Source: Litoditis marina (taxonomy: Eukaryota; Nematoda; Chromadorea; Rhabditida; Rhabditidae). From it: a stretch of 64,000 bases of DNA. The position numbers were made by a program, and so were the translations under genes. The notes beneath the pieces are model-generated. The model saw only the letters and a program-made list of their open reading frames with translations. It did no database searches and had not been told where the DNA came from. Shown here piece after piece: positions 40,701 to 51,354 of this stretch. The first letter of the stretch is position 1; each line of letters starts with the position of its first letter. The stretch covers positions 7,229,690 to 7,293,689 of the forward strand of contig OZ038440.1 in assembly GCA_964036275.1 (NCBI GenBank), in the 5' to 3' direction.

Positions 40701-41368
40701 TTTCTAGCTGGTTGAAGAAGAACTACGAAGTTATTGATGAAATGTGACGTTAGATTATGGGTAAGCAAGTGTTTTTATAACTGTAAGCTATTATTGGAGA
40801 GCGAAACCAATCATTTTCTTTTATGTCCGCGCTAGTTTGGATCTCGGTTTTTTTTGACCGAATCTTGTCGGGCTAACCCGCGCGATGCTAGATCGAAATG
40901 GGATACGCGTAATGATTGTTCGAGCACCATAAAAAGTGAAATAACCTGTTCTGAATCTTAATTTTGGCTGAGTTATGTTTTAATATCTAGCATTTTATTT
41001 GTGAAACTAGACACACAAGTGAATATAGGACGAATTCAAAACGTGTGGGTCATATTGATGAGTTGGATTTATGGCATTGTTAGCAATGTATACATATACA
41101 TCAACTCGGGTTGAAACACTGAACTATTGTATTTTGTCAGTTCAATCGTCCTACTTCATTAACATCAAATGGAACAGTCCGATAAATGGATGCAACCAGA
41201 GATTGTACACTGTCACTAAACTCTCTGTTCTGTTTAATAGTTTTGTCCTCATAGAATATCTATTTGCCTAGTATTCTAGCAGTTAGGGTTTTCATAATTT
41301 TGTTAATAATGTGACCAAATTACCTGAGCCGAAGAGGCGAGAATCAGTGATGCTAGGAAGTGTTTCAT
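37751..41368 (-). CDS. Ground-like domain (grl) secreted protein
   Basis: Nematode hedgehog-related extracellular protein of the ground-like class, probably cuticle- or matrix-associated. Exons: 41368-41324, 40575-40435, 40069-39845, 39588-39528, 39391-39345, 39079-38948, 38390-38320, 37862-37751; 834 nt, 277 residues. Signal peptide MKHFLASLILASSAQ fills exon 1. Next come a Cys/Pro-rich segment (CGCSSAPACPAPPPAPVC, about 26-43), a Gly/Tyr/Gln region with GGNYGPA repeats (about 80-125), then a likely basic cleavage site RIKRD (about 188-192). The C-terminal ground-like domain shows CNSEALR (about 201), DSKRKIQAAV, VDVICSAGTFSYIV and TEVYCETEKNGITCFAF with its conserved Cys. This family is confined to nematodes and fixes the phylum. 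A TATAAG box lies 42 bases before the ATG. Which numbered grl gene it matches is not resolved. Confidence 0.93.
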
Positions 41369-41404
41369 TGTGGATGCTACTCTCGTAGAATGTTTCTCGG
41401 ATAG

Positions 41405-41410
41405 CTTATA
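41405..41410 (-). promoter_or_regulatory. TATA box of the ground-like gene
   Basis: TATAAG on the minus strand, starting 42 bases upstream of the ATG, in a GC-rich local setting, with no splice acceptor between it and the start codon. Confidence 0.6.
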
Positions 41411-42595
41411 AGGGCTTCCCGCGGCGGCTATCTAGCCGATACAACCGGATCGCGCGGTCACTCGGACAAGTCGCCGCCAGGCGGATTTCAAGTTTATCTC
41501 ACAGGTGAAACTATGCTTCCGGGACCCCAACAACCTTTCAATCGTGTTGCGGGCGCCGGCCGAAACAAAAACATTATTGGCTGCTGCTGCGGAAAAAATG
41601 GGACAACGGGGATGCGAATAATTACTTAGACCGTGCGAGGCATAACTACCCTGTTAAAGAGAAAACGTAGTTTTGCGCAGTTTCTGGACTTTTTTCCATG
41701 TTGTTTGAAAACAAATTCCAAACCTACTTAAAACGTATGAAATCAAAGAATGTTCAGTTATAGTTGCACAAATTCGTTGCAGACCTCAGATTTGTAATTT
41801 CATGATTGGAATCCTAAACAATACCTGTTTCAGTGTTTTCTTGACAATTGATTTAGCTTTGTCAAGATTGTATTTTTAATAGACTTTGTGTTCATATAAC
41901 AACACATGATTGTTCCTATCATTTAAAAACCATTATGAACAGTAGATATTCGCGAAGAAAGCCAGAATGAAATGTTTTTTTTCTGTTAAAAATAAATTTT
42001 AGATGATGAATTCTGCAAGTAAGTACCATCTTCGTATTACATTACTGTACATTTTGTACGCAATTTTTTCCGTATATTCAAATAGCTTGTAGACGTTTCA
42101 CCAAATCTAGGATTTACTGTTCTTCAAACATTGAGGTCACCGAGGATTATTGGATGTTTGATGCATCCAGATAATATTAGTTTACGAACCTGACTTTCCA
42201 GGTTTTTTTCTAATTTCGATACTATGGAAGTTGTGAAAACTGGACACAATTAGATTGGGAATCGGATAACTGTCACACCTTCTGCAAAATTCAATCTACG
42301 TAAATTCTCTATGGTGAGAGTGTGAAGATAGAGAAAAACGGAAGAGAGAGAGAATGAGAGACAGAGAAAGAGAGAGAGAGAAAAAGAAAATCAGAACAGA
42401 GAGAGAAGCGAGAGAGCGAGAGAGGAGAGAGAGAAAAAGAGAAAGAGAACGAGAAAGAGAGAGAGAGAGAGTTTTTAATGATGGGAAGTGCATTTTATGA
42501 AAGTCTTCTCTAAACTCCTAGACAACCCTCTTCAAAATGTTGCGATTGCGGGGCTGTATAACATGTGTGAACGGACGTCATTATTACGTACATTC
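41411..42595. other. Intergenic, with GA-rich tract and retrotransposon left flank
   Basis: No gene. The first 200 bases are GC-rich promoter-like sequence of the ground-like gene. Bases 42328-42471 are purine-rich GA sequence. From about 42536 the sequence matches 35567-35626, the left half of a duplicated target for the retrotransposon. Confidence 0.7.
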
Positions 42596-42647
42596 CCCCC
42601 CATCGTTTTCTCGCCCCGAGCGGCTGCAAAAACATTCGCTCTGAACG

Positions 42648-43364
42648 ATGACTAAGCGCCCCAACCCTGAGTCTCCAACTTCAGTAAAAGCAACAGTTAC
42701 TGAGGAGTTCTTAGTCAAGATGCAAGAAAATTATGCTTCTCTCCTAGAAGAGATCAAGTCCATCAAGAATGATCTTTCTACCATGCGTTCCACCACCATC
42801 GAAGCACCTGGCTGGTTCCAAGAGAAAATGTCAACTAATCTCAAAGGAGCGGCAACCAAGGACCCATCCATTTCTTCTCTGGCCTATTCGAGCTTCCTAA
42901 TCCGTGAAGCGGCCAAAGCAACAGAGAAGAGTTTCAATGCTGTGATCGAGAAATTCGCAGATACTATCGATCGCAAAAACGACATCCATGAAGTTCTCCC
43001 ATCTGACCGCAAGCTCATTGACGCCATATGTGAGAAAGGAAGCCTAGTAAAACCAGTCTCATTTTGGCGCCAACCATCGAAGAATCCCAAAAACCCTCGA
43101 GTAATAAAGGTTCATTTCGAAACCACAAAAGACCGCAACAACTTCATTTTCAACTTCCGCAAAAACCTTCCCACCCTCCCTGATCAACCTCGTCTGCCCA
43201 CTTGCCGTCGTGATATGACCGTGCCCGAACTCGATCTACTCTATTCACTGCGAAAACAATGCTATGCTGCCAACTCCCAGATAGGACAAATGAAGTACTA
43301 CGTTAGAGATCTGGATATTTCCGAGCTAGCTGTTCCTCGCCCACTCAATGTACCGAATCAGTAG
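42648..43364 (+). CDS. Retrotransposon ORF1 protein, 238 residues
   Basis: Nucleic-acid-binding chaperone-type ORF1 product expected. Residues about 15-50 (EEFLVKMQENYASLLEEIKS) form a likely coiled coil for trimer formation. The C-terminal half contains RVIKVHFETTKDRNNFIFNF, resembling the RNA-recognition-like fold seen in ORF1 of CR1/jockey elements, with basic residues through LPTCRRDM. There is no CCHC zinc knuckle. The ORF ends CAG TAG at 43362-43364 and the next ORF follows in the same frame with no gap beyond the stop. Confidence 0.8.
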   Translation: MTKRPNPESPTSVKATVTEEFLVKMQENYASLLEEIKSIKNDLSTMRSTTIEAPGWFQEKMSTNLKGAATKDPSISSLAYSSFLIREAAKATEKSFNAVIEKFADTIDRKNDIHEVLPSDRKLIDAICEKGSLVKPVSFWRQPSKNPKNPRVIKVHFETTKDRNNFIFNFRKNLPTLPDQPRLPTCRRDMTVPELDLLYSLRKQCYAANSQIGQMKYYVRDLDISELAVPRPLNVPNQ

Positions 43365-46259
43365 GTTTTGCATGGGGAGCTACCCAACCTCTCTTCTAAC
43401 TCTATCCCTAGTCCTATAACTTCTCTCAAATGTCTCCTTTCGAATATAAGATCAATTGCATGTGAAACCCGTATAAAACTTGTAACCGAGCACTGTGACA
43501 GTTTGAATTTTGACCTTGTACTGCTTACGGAAACTTTTCTACAGTATTCAACAATGCCAAACTCCATTACAAATTCTGACAAATACAATTGTCTCCGTTT
43601 TGACCGAGTTACTAATCAACACAAGCGCTGTGGTGGAGGCGTCCTTCTGTTCTATAAGTCTCACTTGAAAATAGTTGAAAAGGATATCTCTATTCTCAGT
43701 CATTATTCCAAGCATTTCTGTGAAATTCTCTGTTTTGACTTGCATACAAACGCTGAACAGTTTCGATTCTTTCTAGTATACCGCCCGCCTGACACCAATG
43801 CTACTCAAACCAAATTTCTTTGTAACCATATCGAATCCTACTTTCTTCCTAATGAGAACAATGTTGTACTTGGTGACCTTAATTGTCCAAAAGTGGACTG
43901 GCAACTAATGACATCACCCTCCGATCAGAGTCAACGAAATTTTTTCCACTTTTGTCTAGAAAATAACATGAAACAACTTGTGAACTTTCCTACTCATGAA
44001 TCCCACAAGGGTACCAAAACTATTCTCGATGTAATTCTGTCTCAGCGAAATGATCTAATATTTAGATGTGACTCATCTCCTCCTTTGCTCAACAGTGATC
44101 ATTCATCAATAGATTTTGATTTACAGCTGTCATACGACGGCATGTCGTATCAAAATATTACACATAAAAATGTGAAGCTCATCAATTTTGCGAAAACAAA
44201 CTTTGCGAAAGTAAATGAAACCATTGCGAAATTCAACTGGGAGGTACAATTCAGTCATTTCTCATCATTGCAAGGAAAGTATGATCATTTCTGTAGGCTA
44301 ACGGAAGAAGTGGTCAGAGATAATACCCCTGCATGGTCAAACAAACCAAAACCAATACTACCGCTTTCTATTCGGAAATTGTTAGGTAAAAAACGAGAGG
44401 CCTACAAAACATGGCACACATCAGCTCACAGCAAAACACAATATAGGTCGATTACTAAACTCCTGAGGAAAAAGTTGACTGCATTGAGACTGAAAAACGA
44501 TCAAAAAGTACTGGAATCTGGAAACGCAAGAACATTTTTCAATCACTTGCGTAGATACATGAAACCTCCAGAAATCATTCCCCCTCTGCGCTCAGATGAT
44601 GGCAAAGTTGCTTTCTCGGATCTGGAGAAATGCAATCTATTTGCAAATCAATTCTCATCTGTGTATGAGATGGACACTACCAGTACTTCTGACTTGGACC
44701 GATTTGAAATGCCAGTTTTTGACACTAAAATTTTTGATGTTTCATTTGAACCCCACACTGTTTACAAATACCTCAAACAACAACCATCCAAAACCACATT
44801 TTCTGCAGACTTTCTCAATCAGCTTGTTTTGAAAAAATGCGCACTATCTCTTGCATACCCCCTCTCACTCATATTCACAGAGTCCTATGCAACTGCTGTC
44901 TTGCCTAGCCAATGGAAAGTATCCTATGTCACTCCCGTGTACAAAAAGGGGCCAAAATGCACAGCGGATAACTATAGACCTATTTCAATCACTTCAGCCG
45001 TATGCAGAGTTATGGAAAAAATGATAGCTTTTCATATCAGAACTAAATTTAATAACCGTTTTTCACCCAATCAATTTGGATTTATAGGAAAAAGATCCTG
45101 CAACCTAGCGTTATTGAACTCCATTGATTTCTGGAAAAGAGAAATACATAAGAAAAAATCAGTTGATGCTATTTATTTTGACTTCAGAAAAGCATTTGAC
45201 AAAGTGTCTCATTCTAAACTTTTATTTAAACTCAAATCTTTTGGTCTAGATGACAAAATGGTTCAATGGTTCAACAGTTTTCTCACTGACCGTACATCGT
45301 TTGTAAGAATGAATAATACTCTGTCTCAAAAATCTTTTGCCGTCACTTCTGGAGTTCTTCAAGGAACTGTCACTGGTCCTTTATTGTTCCTAATTTATAT
45401 AAATGATTTATCAACTACTCTGCACAGTCGCCAAATACAACATTGTTTTTTCGCTGATGATCTAAAAATATATGGTTCTGATCCAAAAGTCATTCAAGAC
45501 ATCATTAACATAGTACATGATTGGTCTGTGCATTGGCGTCTTCCTCTCGCAGAAAACAAAATCAATGTACTCCATCTTGGCGCAAAAAATGCAAGAGAAA
45601 AGTACTACATCAATGGAAAAGCAATTGAAGCAAAAGAAGTGATCAGAGATCTTGGAATCATGATTGACGAAAAGTTGAATTTTGAATCTCATATTAATCA
45701 ACAGGTTGCCAAAGCTTCAGCGATTTCTACAAAAATAATTCGGTCCTTTTCTTTCTGCACCCCAAATGAGTATATGGCATTGTTCAACACTTATGTTTCT
45801 CCTATACTTCTTTACTGTTCTGAAGTCTTCAATCCAGCGTTAAACTCTAGGTTATCCTTAGTATTAGAAGGACCACTCAGAAGATTCACGGCCTCAGCGT
45901 TTCAAAAATGCCATGTTCAGTACGATTCATACACAGATCGCTTGAACCAATTGAATGAGAAACCGTTTTATTTCAGACGTGTTAAAAATGATTTGTTACA
46001 GGCTTACAAGATAAAGTCGGGCCTATCCCAACTACCCACCGTTCCATGGAAAAACAGTAACCTCCCGAGGGATAGGCATCGACTTGTATTGTGTGATAAA
46101 ATATGTGATAACAATTGGTTTTTTCCGAGAGTTGTAAAATTGTGGAATTTGATAAGTAGAGATATTGGTAGATTGGAAAATATTAATCAGTTTAAGACCT
46201 ATCTAGACGTTATTGATGTAGCTGTTTTATTTGAGAACATTCCATATGCGCTTCAATAG
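43365..46259 (+). CDS. Retrotransposon ORF2: endonuclease and reverse transcriptase
   Basis: Nicks target DNA and primes cDNA synthesis on it. The apurinic-type endonuclease begins about 20 codons in: LLSNIRSI, LVLLTETFL, GGGVLLF, VVLGDLNCPKVDW and SDHSSIDFDL. Reverse transcriptase follows: VTPVYKKGPKCTADNYRPIS, FGFIGKRSCNLALL, AIYFDFRKAFDKVSH, SGVLQGTVTGPLLFLIYIND and the catalytic FADDLKIYG, with both aspartates intact. A C-terminal thumb-like part ends at 46257-46259 with no RNase H and no zinc finger recognised. The frame is continuous with ORF1 across the TAG. The first ATG (about 43554) falls inside the endonuclease after its first motif, so independent AUG initiation would lose part of the domain. 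Confidence 0.92.
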   Translation, partial: VLHGELPNLSSNSIPSPITSLKCLLSNIRSIACETRIKLVTEHCDSLNFDLVLLTETFLQYSTMPNSITNSDKYNCLRFDRVTNQHKRCGGGVLLFYKSHLKIVEKDISILSHYSKHFCEILCFDLHTNAEQFRFFLVYRPPDTNATQTKFLCNHIESYFLPNENNVVLGDLNCPKVDWQLMTSPSDQSQRNFFHFCLENNMKQLVNFPTHESHKGTKTILDVILSQRNDLIFRCDSSPPLLNSDHSSIDFDLQLSYDGMSYQNITHKNVKLINFAKTNFAKVNETIAKFNWEVQFSHFSSLQGKYDHFCRLTEEVVRDNTPAWSNKPKPILPLSIRKLLGKKREAYKTWHTSAHSKTQYRSITKLLRKKLTALRLKNDQKVLESGNARTFFNHLRRYMKPPEIIPPLRSDDGKVAFSDLEKCNLFANQFSSVYEMDTTSTSDLDRFEMPVFDTKIFDVSFEPHTVYKYLKQQPSKTTFSADFLNQLVLKKCALSLAYPLSLIFTESYATAVLPSQWKVSYVTPVYKKGPKCTADNYRPISITSAVCRVMEKMIAFHIRTKFNNRFSPNQFGFIGKRSCNLALLNSIDFWKREIHKKKSVDAIYFDFRKAFDKVSHSKLLFKLKSFGLDDKMVQWFNSFLTDRTSFVRMNNTLSQKSFAVTSGVLQGTVTGPLLFLIYINDLSTTLHSRQIQHCFFADDLKIYGSDPKVIQDIINIVHDWSVHWRLPLAENKINVLHLGAKNAREKYYINGKAIEAKEVIRDLGIMIDEKLNFESHINQQVAKASAISTKIIRSFSFCTPNEYMALFNTYVSPILLYCSEVFNPALNSRLSLVLEGPLRRFTASAFQKCHVQYDSYTDRLNQLNEKPFYFRRVKNDLLQAYKIKSGLSQLPTVPWKNSNLPRDRHRLVLCDKICDNNWFFPRVVKLWNLISRDIGRLENINQFKTYLDVIDVAVLFENIPYALQ

Positions 46260-46586
46260 ATGATGCGAGAAATCAACTGTTTCTCTAAAAAGCTCCCCTC
46301 AATCCGAAGATGAGAGAGTTATGCTCTCATCCCTTTGGGGACTCAGTTTATTCCTAACATCTTGTAAAACTTCTTGTTCTATGTTTTATATATGCAGGAA
46401 TAAATAAATAATAATAAGACCTTTTCTCTAGCATAATAATGGTTTTTTGTTTGTCATTTCAGCTAACCAGAGGATAACAAGCAAACTCCCACTATGTGAA
46501 TAAAAAAGCAGAAATAAAGTACTTGTACAATGTGTCAATGTGAAAAGTTTATTAAAGGGAATCATCTAACTAATGAGTCTGTGAAG

Positions 46587-49526
46587 TTAGGCGATCTTCG
46601 ACATTCTTCTCATTTTTCGTCGGATCACACGACGTTTTCTGTAGGGAGCCACACCGTATCCGCCTGCAAACAAAGCATATAGTTCCGGAAATCAAACATG
46701 GTTTCGATTGATAAAATTCATTGCGAACGGAAAGAGGGTTAGAATAGAATGCTTTCATCAGAGAGAAATCTGAGACTTTATCACTTCATCTTTTCTAGAC
46801 AGTATTTCTATTTTCTAAGCACCTCCCAAACTTTTTGCTAGTTTTATTTTAACAGAGAAAAGGGTATATGAACTTGACAAAACTGAGAATTCAAATATAA
46901 ATTCTGCAAATACCAAATTCTCACCTTTTTTGTCCTGCTCTTCTGTTTTGTCTTCTTTGGGAATCTGATAGGAATCTCCGGCGGGAGTAGGCTTCACAGT
47001 CGTGGGAGAGTATGGAGCAGTATGGGGCTCGCAATCAACTTCTGGAGCAGTGGAACCGTAAGTGGTGACTTCTCCATAGGTGGTAGTGTCGTAGCTGGGG
47101 GTGGTCTCTGAGGTACCATAGGTGGTGGTGGTTTCGTACTTCGGCGTTGTGGCAGTTGTTTCATAGGTAGCCGTCGTTCCGTAGGTGGTAGTATCGTAGC
47201 TTGGGGTGGTACCGTAGGTAGCGGTGGTTCCAGTGGTACCGTACGTCGTTCCAGTAGTACCGTAAGTGGTTCCTGTGGTACCGTAGGTGGTTCCAGTGGT
47301 GCCATAAGTGGTTTCTGTAGTACCGTATGTAGCAGTAGTTCCAGTGGTACCGTAGGTTGTAGTATCGTAGCTTGGGGTAGTACCGTAGGTGGCGGTGGTT
47401 CCAGTGGTGCCATAAGTAGTTCCTGTGGTACCGTAGGTAGTTCCAGTAGTACCGTAGGTAGTTCCAGTGGTACCGTAAGTGGTTCCAGTAGTACCGTAGG
47501 TAGTCGTATCGTAACTTGGGGTAGTACCGTAAGTTGCGGTCGTTCCAGTGGTACCGTAGGTGGTTCCAGTTGTGTCATAAGTGATTCCAGTGGTACCGTA
47601 GGTGGTTCCAGTGTTACCGTAGGTAGTTCCTGTCGTGCCGTAGGTGGTCGTATCGTAGCTTGGAGTGGTACCGTAGGTAGCGGTGGTTCCGGTGGTGCCG
47701 TAGGTGGTTCCGGTGGTACCGTAGGTGGTTCCAGTGGTACCGTAGGTAGCGGTAGTTCCAGTGGTACCATAGGTGGTGGTATCATAGATAGGAGTCATTT
47801 CAGTGGTTCCATAGGTGGTGGTGTCGTAGGTCGTAGCCTCGGTTCCGTATGTGGTAGTGTCGTACGAGGGAGTTGTAGTATCATAGGTTTTCGTTGTTGT
47901 GTCGTAGGTCCTAGGAGGAGTGGGATACGATTGTTTGGAGTTGGAATCGTGAGAAGGTGCAGGGTACGACGGGGATGGAGCAGGGTACATAGGAGCTGGA
48001 GCAGGGTACGATGGCTTAGATGGAGAAGGGTACGATGGAGCAGGAGCAGGGTACGATGGAGCAGGAGCAGGGTACGATGGAGCTGGAGCAGGGTACGCTG
48101 GCTTGGAAGGAGCAGGGTACGATGGAGATGGAGCAGGGTACGACGGCTTAGAGGGAGCAGGGTACGATGGCGCTGGAGCAGGGTACGATGGCTTAGATGG
48201 AGAAGGGTACGATGAAGCGGGAGCAGGGTATGATGGAGCTGGAGCAGGGTACGATGGAGCTGGAGCAGGGTACGATGGCTTGGAAGTAGCAGGGTACGAT
48301 GGAGATGGAGAAGGGTACGACGGCTTAGAAGGAGCAGGGTACGATGGAGATGGAGCAGGGTACGATGGAGATGGAGCAGGATACGATGGAGCGGGAGCAG
48401 GGTACGAAGGAGCTGGAGCAGGGTACGATGGAGCTGGAGCCGGATAAGATTCAGGCGGCATCACGTAACCTTCACCGGTGACACGGCTGAAAAGAGTGAA
48501 AAGTGAGATGAATTCACTCAGGCCTGTGGCCGTATTCACCAATCCTCGGGAAGCTTAGATACATTTCCGTGGGAAGGTAGAGCACGAAAATAGTGTGCAG
48601 GTGAGGATGGTCCAGAGGCGCGTAAAGCTTTTTTACCTTCCCGGGACATTGGTGAATACGGCCACTGAAGTCCAAACATGACACAAGCTTGTGAGTTTTG
48701 AGAGAAGCTAAGTGGTTGAACAGCCACTGTAAAGCTGAATGAACTAAATAGTTGTAAAGAATGAGTCTACTTTTTCTAGCCAACAGACAACTCATTCTTA
48801 GTTACAAAATATATCGATCAGGTGTGGATTTGATTCGAATTACAGAAACTGAGCTTTACAAGGTATCTAACTTTCAAAACACGACAGCCAGGAAAGAAGA
48901 AGGTTCAGTTCGAGTGCCTGGATATAGAAAGAACCAACAAGCAAACATTCAGCTACTAGTGAACCAAAAATCTATGAGCAGTGTGTTAACTGTAGAGATA
49001 CACCAGCACTCAAACGTAGTCGCGCATAATGTAACCTATAACCTATCAATAAAGAACCTATTAGTTCCAAAGATGAAATACCCTTTGCTACTTAAATTCG
49101 AGACGACAATTTCATACCATTCTTGAATATGACATTAAGAGACTAGCAAAATGCAAGAACACTGGCAATTGGAATGGTAGTATAGCTTTCACTAGCGAAA
49201 AGTGTCGGGCTCTCAACGAATGGCACAAAATTGCACTGTTACTATTCTTATACAAGCTTTTAGTGAAATCACTGTTATGTTCGAAGACGTTTTTTGCTAG
49301 TCATCATATTGGGATTTTACAGAGCTGAGTAAACTAGAACCTGTAAAAACTACGGCAAATGGTTGAGTGTACTGTATCCGTCTGAGATATTGAAAACATT
49401 CGATTGAAACTATGATGTGTACGACGTCTAGCTACATGTTTGACAAACGCATAATCATTTTATCAGACTCTAAAGCACGTACCTGACGATGGTTGCCAGT
49501 AGGCAACAGAGACGGAGGGCGGTCAT
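46587..49526 (-). CDS. Secreted Pro/Ser/Tyr- and Thr/Gly-rich repeat protein (twin A)
   Basis: Extracellular structural protein inferred; family not recognised. Exons 49526-49483, 48486-46925, 46663-46587; 1683 nt, 560 residues. Exon 1 is a signal peptide, [15 protein letters not shown]. Exon 2 opens [20 protein letters not shown], then about 180 residues of SYPAPxP and SYPAPSKP repeats, then about 270 residues of TYGTTGT units (7 residues) with [11 protein letters not shown] punctuations, then [16 protein letters not shown]. Exon 3 is short and basic: [20 protein letters not shown], ending SKIA. Twin B downstream has the same exon plan and ends. Tyr every seven or eight residues suggests cross-linkable matrix protein, such as cuticle; this is inference. 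Minus-strand AATAAA lies at 46553-46548. Repeat number was taken at face value. Confidence 0.85.
47040..47930 (-). repeat. Coding tandem repeat, 21-nt TYGTTGT units (twin A)
   Basis: The 21-base unit encodes TYGTTGT; higher-order blocks are separated by [17 protein letters not shown]. This block is absent from twin B. Confidence 0.9.
47935..48460 (-). repeat. Coding tandem repeat, SYPAP units (twin A)
   Basis: Seven- and eight-residue units ([15 protein letters not shown]) with GTACGAYGGAG cores on the plus strand. Confidence 0.92.
48526..48665. mobile_element. Foldback element in intron 1 of twin A
   Basis: GTGGCCGTATTCACCAATCC at the left and the complement ATTGGTGAATACGGCCAC at the right, with further inner pairing CTCGGGAAG/CTTCCCGGG. 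It lies 40 bases from the exon 2 acceptor. Confidence 0.85.
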
Positions 49527-49563
49527 TGCGAAAACTACTCTGCCTCACCGTCGCTCCAGTTGG

Positions 49564-49676
49564 CCTTTTATACTACTTTTAAAGTAGTGAGGTCATTGGT
49601 TATCAGGTTTGTAGGGGTCAGCGAAGAACCGTTTCTAACCATATGCGATGTTAAACGGCGACCTTGATGCCCTGAT
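49564..49676 (-). promoter_or_regulatory. Promoter of twin A: TATA box and conserved upstream block
   Basis: TATAAAAGG (49572-49564) lies 46 bases before the ATG. Upstream, 49615-49675 contains GGTCAGCGAAGAACC, CTAACCATATGCGATGTTAAAC and CCTTGATGCC, nearly identical in order and spacing to 57671-57727 before twin B, while the DNA between is unrelated. No trans-splice acceptor lies between TATA and ATG. Confidence 0.8.
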
Positions 49677-49815
49677 GCTATGATAACAAATTCCTCTATA
49701 GCAAATTCGAATAATCGAGATCAAATTATGTTGGTACGACAGTAGTACTGCCAGTGTTTGATGATGAATGCACGTAGACACCTCAGGTATAGTGAGTGCC
49801 AAATTTATAAATTTC

Positions 49816-49888
49816 TGTCGCTCGCCGGAATCGAACCTGCGAGCAAAATAATCGTAGCAAGGCGTTAACCACTGCGCTATTGAAGCAC
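49816..49888 (-). repeat. tRNA-like relic
   Basis: Minus strand reads AATAGCGCAGTGGTTAACGC (A box) and GCAGGTTCGATTCCGGC (B box with T arm, one mismatch). The acceptor stem pairs at only about four of seven positions, so a functional tRNA is unlikely. Confidence 0.5.
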
Positions 49889-51133
49889 AAAACCGGCAAG
49901 CTTTTTAATAGAATACATGTGTGCGTACACAGCGGAAAGTGAGATATACAATACCCTGCCGCCATTCCGTTGGCGACGACTATACAACAATGGACAATAA
50001 CCTCTATGCATATTTTGCAAGCTGACACTGTCAATTTGTTTTGTTTCGATGTATTGGTAGTTCAATGTTTAAGTTGCATAGCAAAAATCATAATAATGAT
50101 GTGTTTGTAGATCAAACTACTACACAAGCTTGGAAATCCTCATTATACTGTTTTATTGTTATGAGGATTGAGAGCAACAAAAACATCAAATGTGTTTTGA
50201 TCACACGTGCATTAAACATACAACACATCTTTTGAAAAATCGCTCCCTTATATTTTCTAGGTTTTTCTCCTGCCATAATATGACATATCATGTCTACAAA
50301 ATGACTGATGGATGTTTTGCTTATTCAACTTTCGATTGAAGTTATCAACAAGGAGTGCAGTAGATCATGTAATCGGCATGCAAGAAAGCTTGAGGAAACC
50401 CAACATGTTAACATGTTTCATTTAGAAAAAAGTTCCAAGGCAATCACCCCAGATAAACATTAGACTTCTGAATGTCAGCGCTCCGTGAGAACGAATTTGG
50501 TAATGTCCAACTCAAGCTAAACGTAACTGTGAGAAGCATCGCTTCCTATTCGTTTGTACCAACGTTTTCCAGTTTTTAATGTTTTTTTGACATCTTTATA
50601 AAATCAATGGACGTTGCGAATTTCATTCGGTATACACTCTGCATGATGCTTGAGCTCTAAAGTAAAAAAAACTTTTTCGACTCGGCGTGGAGAGATTCAA
50701 GCCCTCTAACAATCTCTCGAGGTTGGGAGGCGTTTGTAAGTTGAGCTGACGAGCTTATTGGGTCAGTTCGCAGACAAAACCTTTATACCTTAGATAGGGT
50801 CTTAAGGAAGCATGACGTGAAGTTGCCAACACTGCCATAATTTGTTTCCTAAACTTCTCCAGCAATCGCTCGAGCATCCGCTTATTGTAACTACATTTTC
50901 CTCTCTGCACACTACGCCCCATTTCTTTCGCAACCACTTTCAAAGTACCAGTTTTCTTACTAGTTTTCGATGGTCAAGGCCGCTCCGTAAACCATTTACG
51001 TCAGGTTAAGTATAAACTAGGAACGATAAATGACTTTCCGACTTGACGTCTCAAACAGAAACGCTTGCGCTATTTCTAATATTATCCCCCTAATGATCAT
51101 GAACCGCCAGATTATGTGATGAGCCATACTTCC

Positions 51134-51235
51134 TTGAGAAAGATGGAGAATACCGTATAATGCGTAGGAATGGGGGTATAATAGTTGAGAAAGATGGAGA
51201 ATACCGTATAATGCGTAGGAATGGGGGTATAATAC
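51134..51235. repeat. Two tandem copies of a 51-base unit
   Basis: TTGAGAAAGATGGAGAATAC...AATGGGGGTATAATA occurs at 51134 and again at 51185 without mismatch over the unit that I can find. Confidence 0.9.
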
Positions 51236-51354
51236 TTTAATCATGCATGTTTTGCTGATAGTTTCAATGTATGCAAGTCCAACCTTGTTTTTCTCCCGTT
51301 TTGACAAAATACGGTGAATAGGGTTTCCTATCTCTTAGGAGATTGTGGGTGCTC

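Larger units (their letters stand above)
42596..46418 (+). mobile_element. Near full-length non-LTR retrotransposon (CR1/jockey-like)
   Basis: Boundaries come from comparison with the unoccupied site at 35567-35690: left flank ends at about 42595, right flank resumes ACCTTTTCTC at about 46419. The 3' end is a short AATAAATAAATAATAATAA tail rather than poly(A). A C-run (42595-42602) and about 50 bases precede ORF1. No long target-site duplication is evident. Both ORFs are intact apart from one amber codon, so the insertion looks recent. Confidence 0.88.

Noticed and set aside
46994..47785. Alternative minus-strand frame of Pro/Leu-rich repeats
   Set aside because: Out-of-frame reading of the TYGTTGT repeats; the adopted frame joins both neighbouring exons with correct phases.
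48103..48447. Plus-strand GYDGAGA repeat frame
   Set aside because: Antisense shadow of the SYPAP repeats of twin A.
47040..48460. CRISPR-like regular repeats
   Set aside because: The repeats are contiguous coding units in a eukaryotic gene, with no unique spacers.
49816..49888. Functional tRNA gene on the minus strand
   Set aside because: T arm is nearly intact but the acceptor stem has several mismatches.
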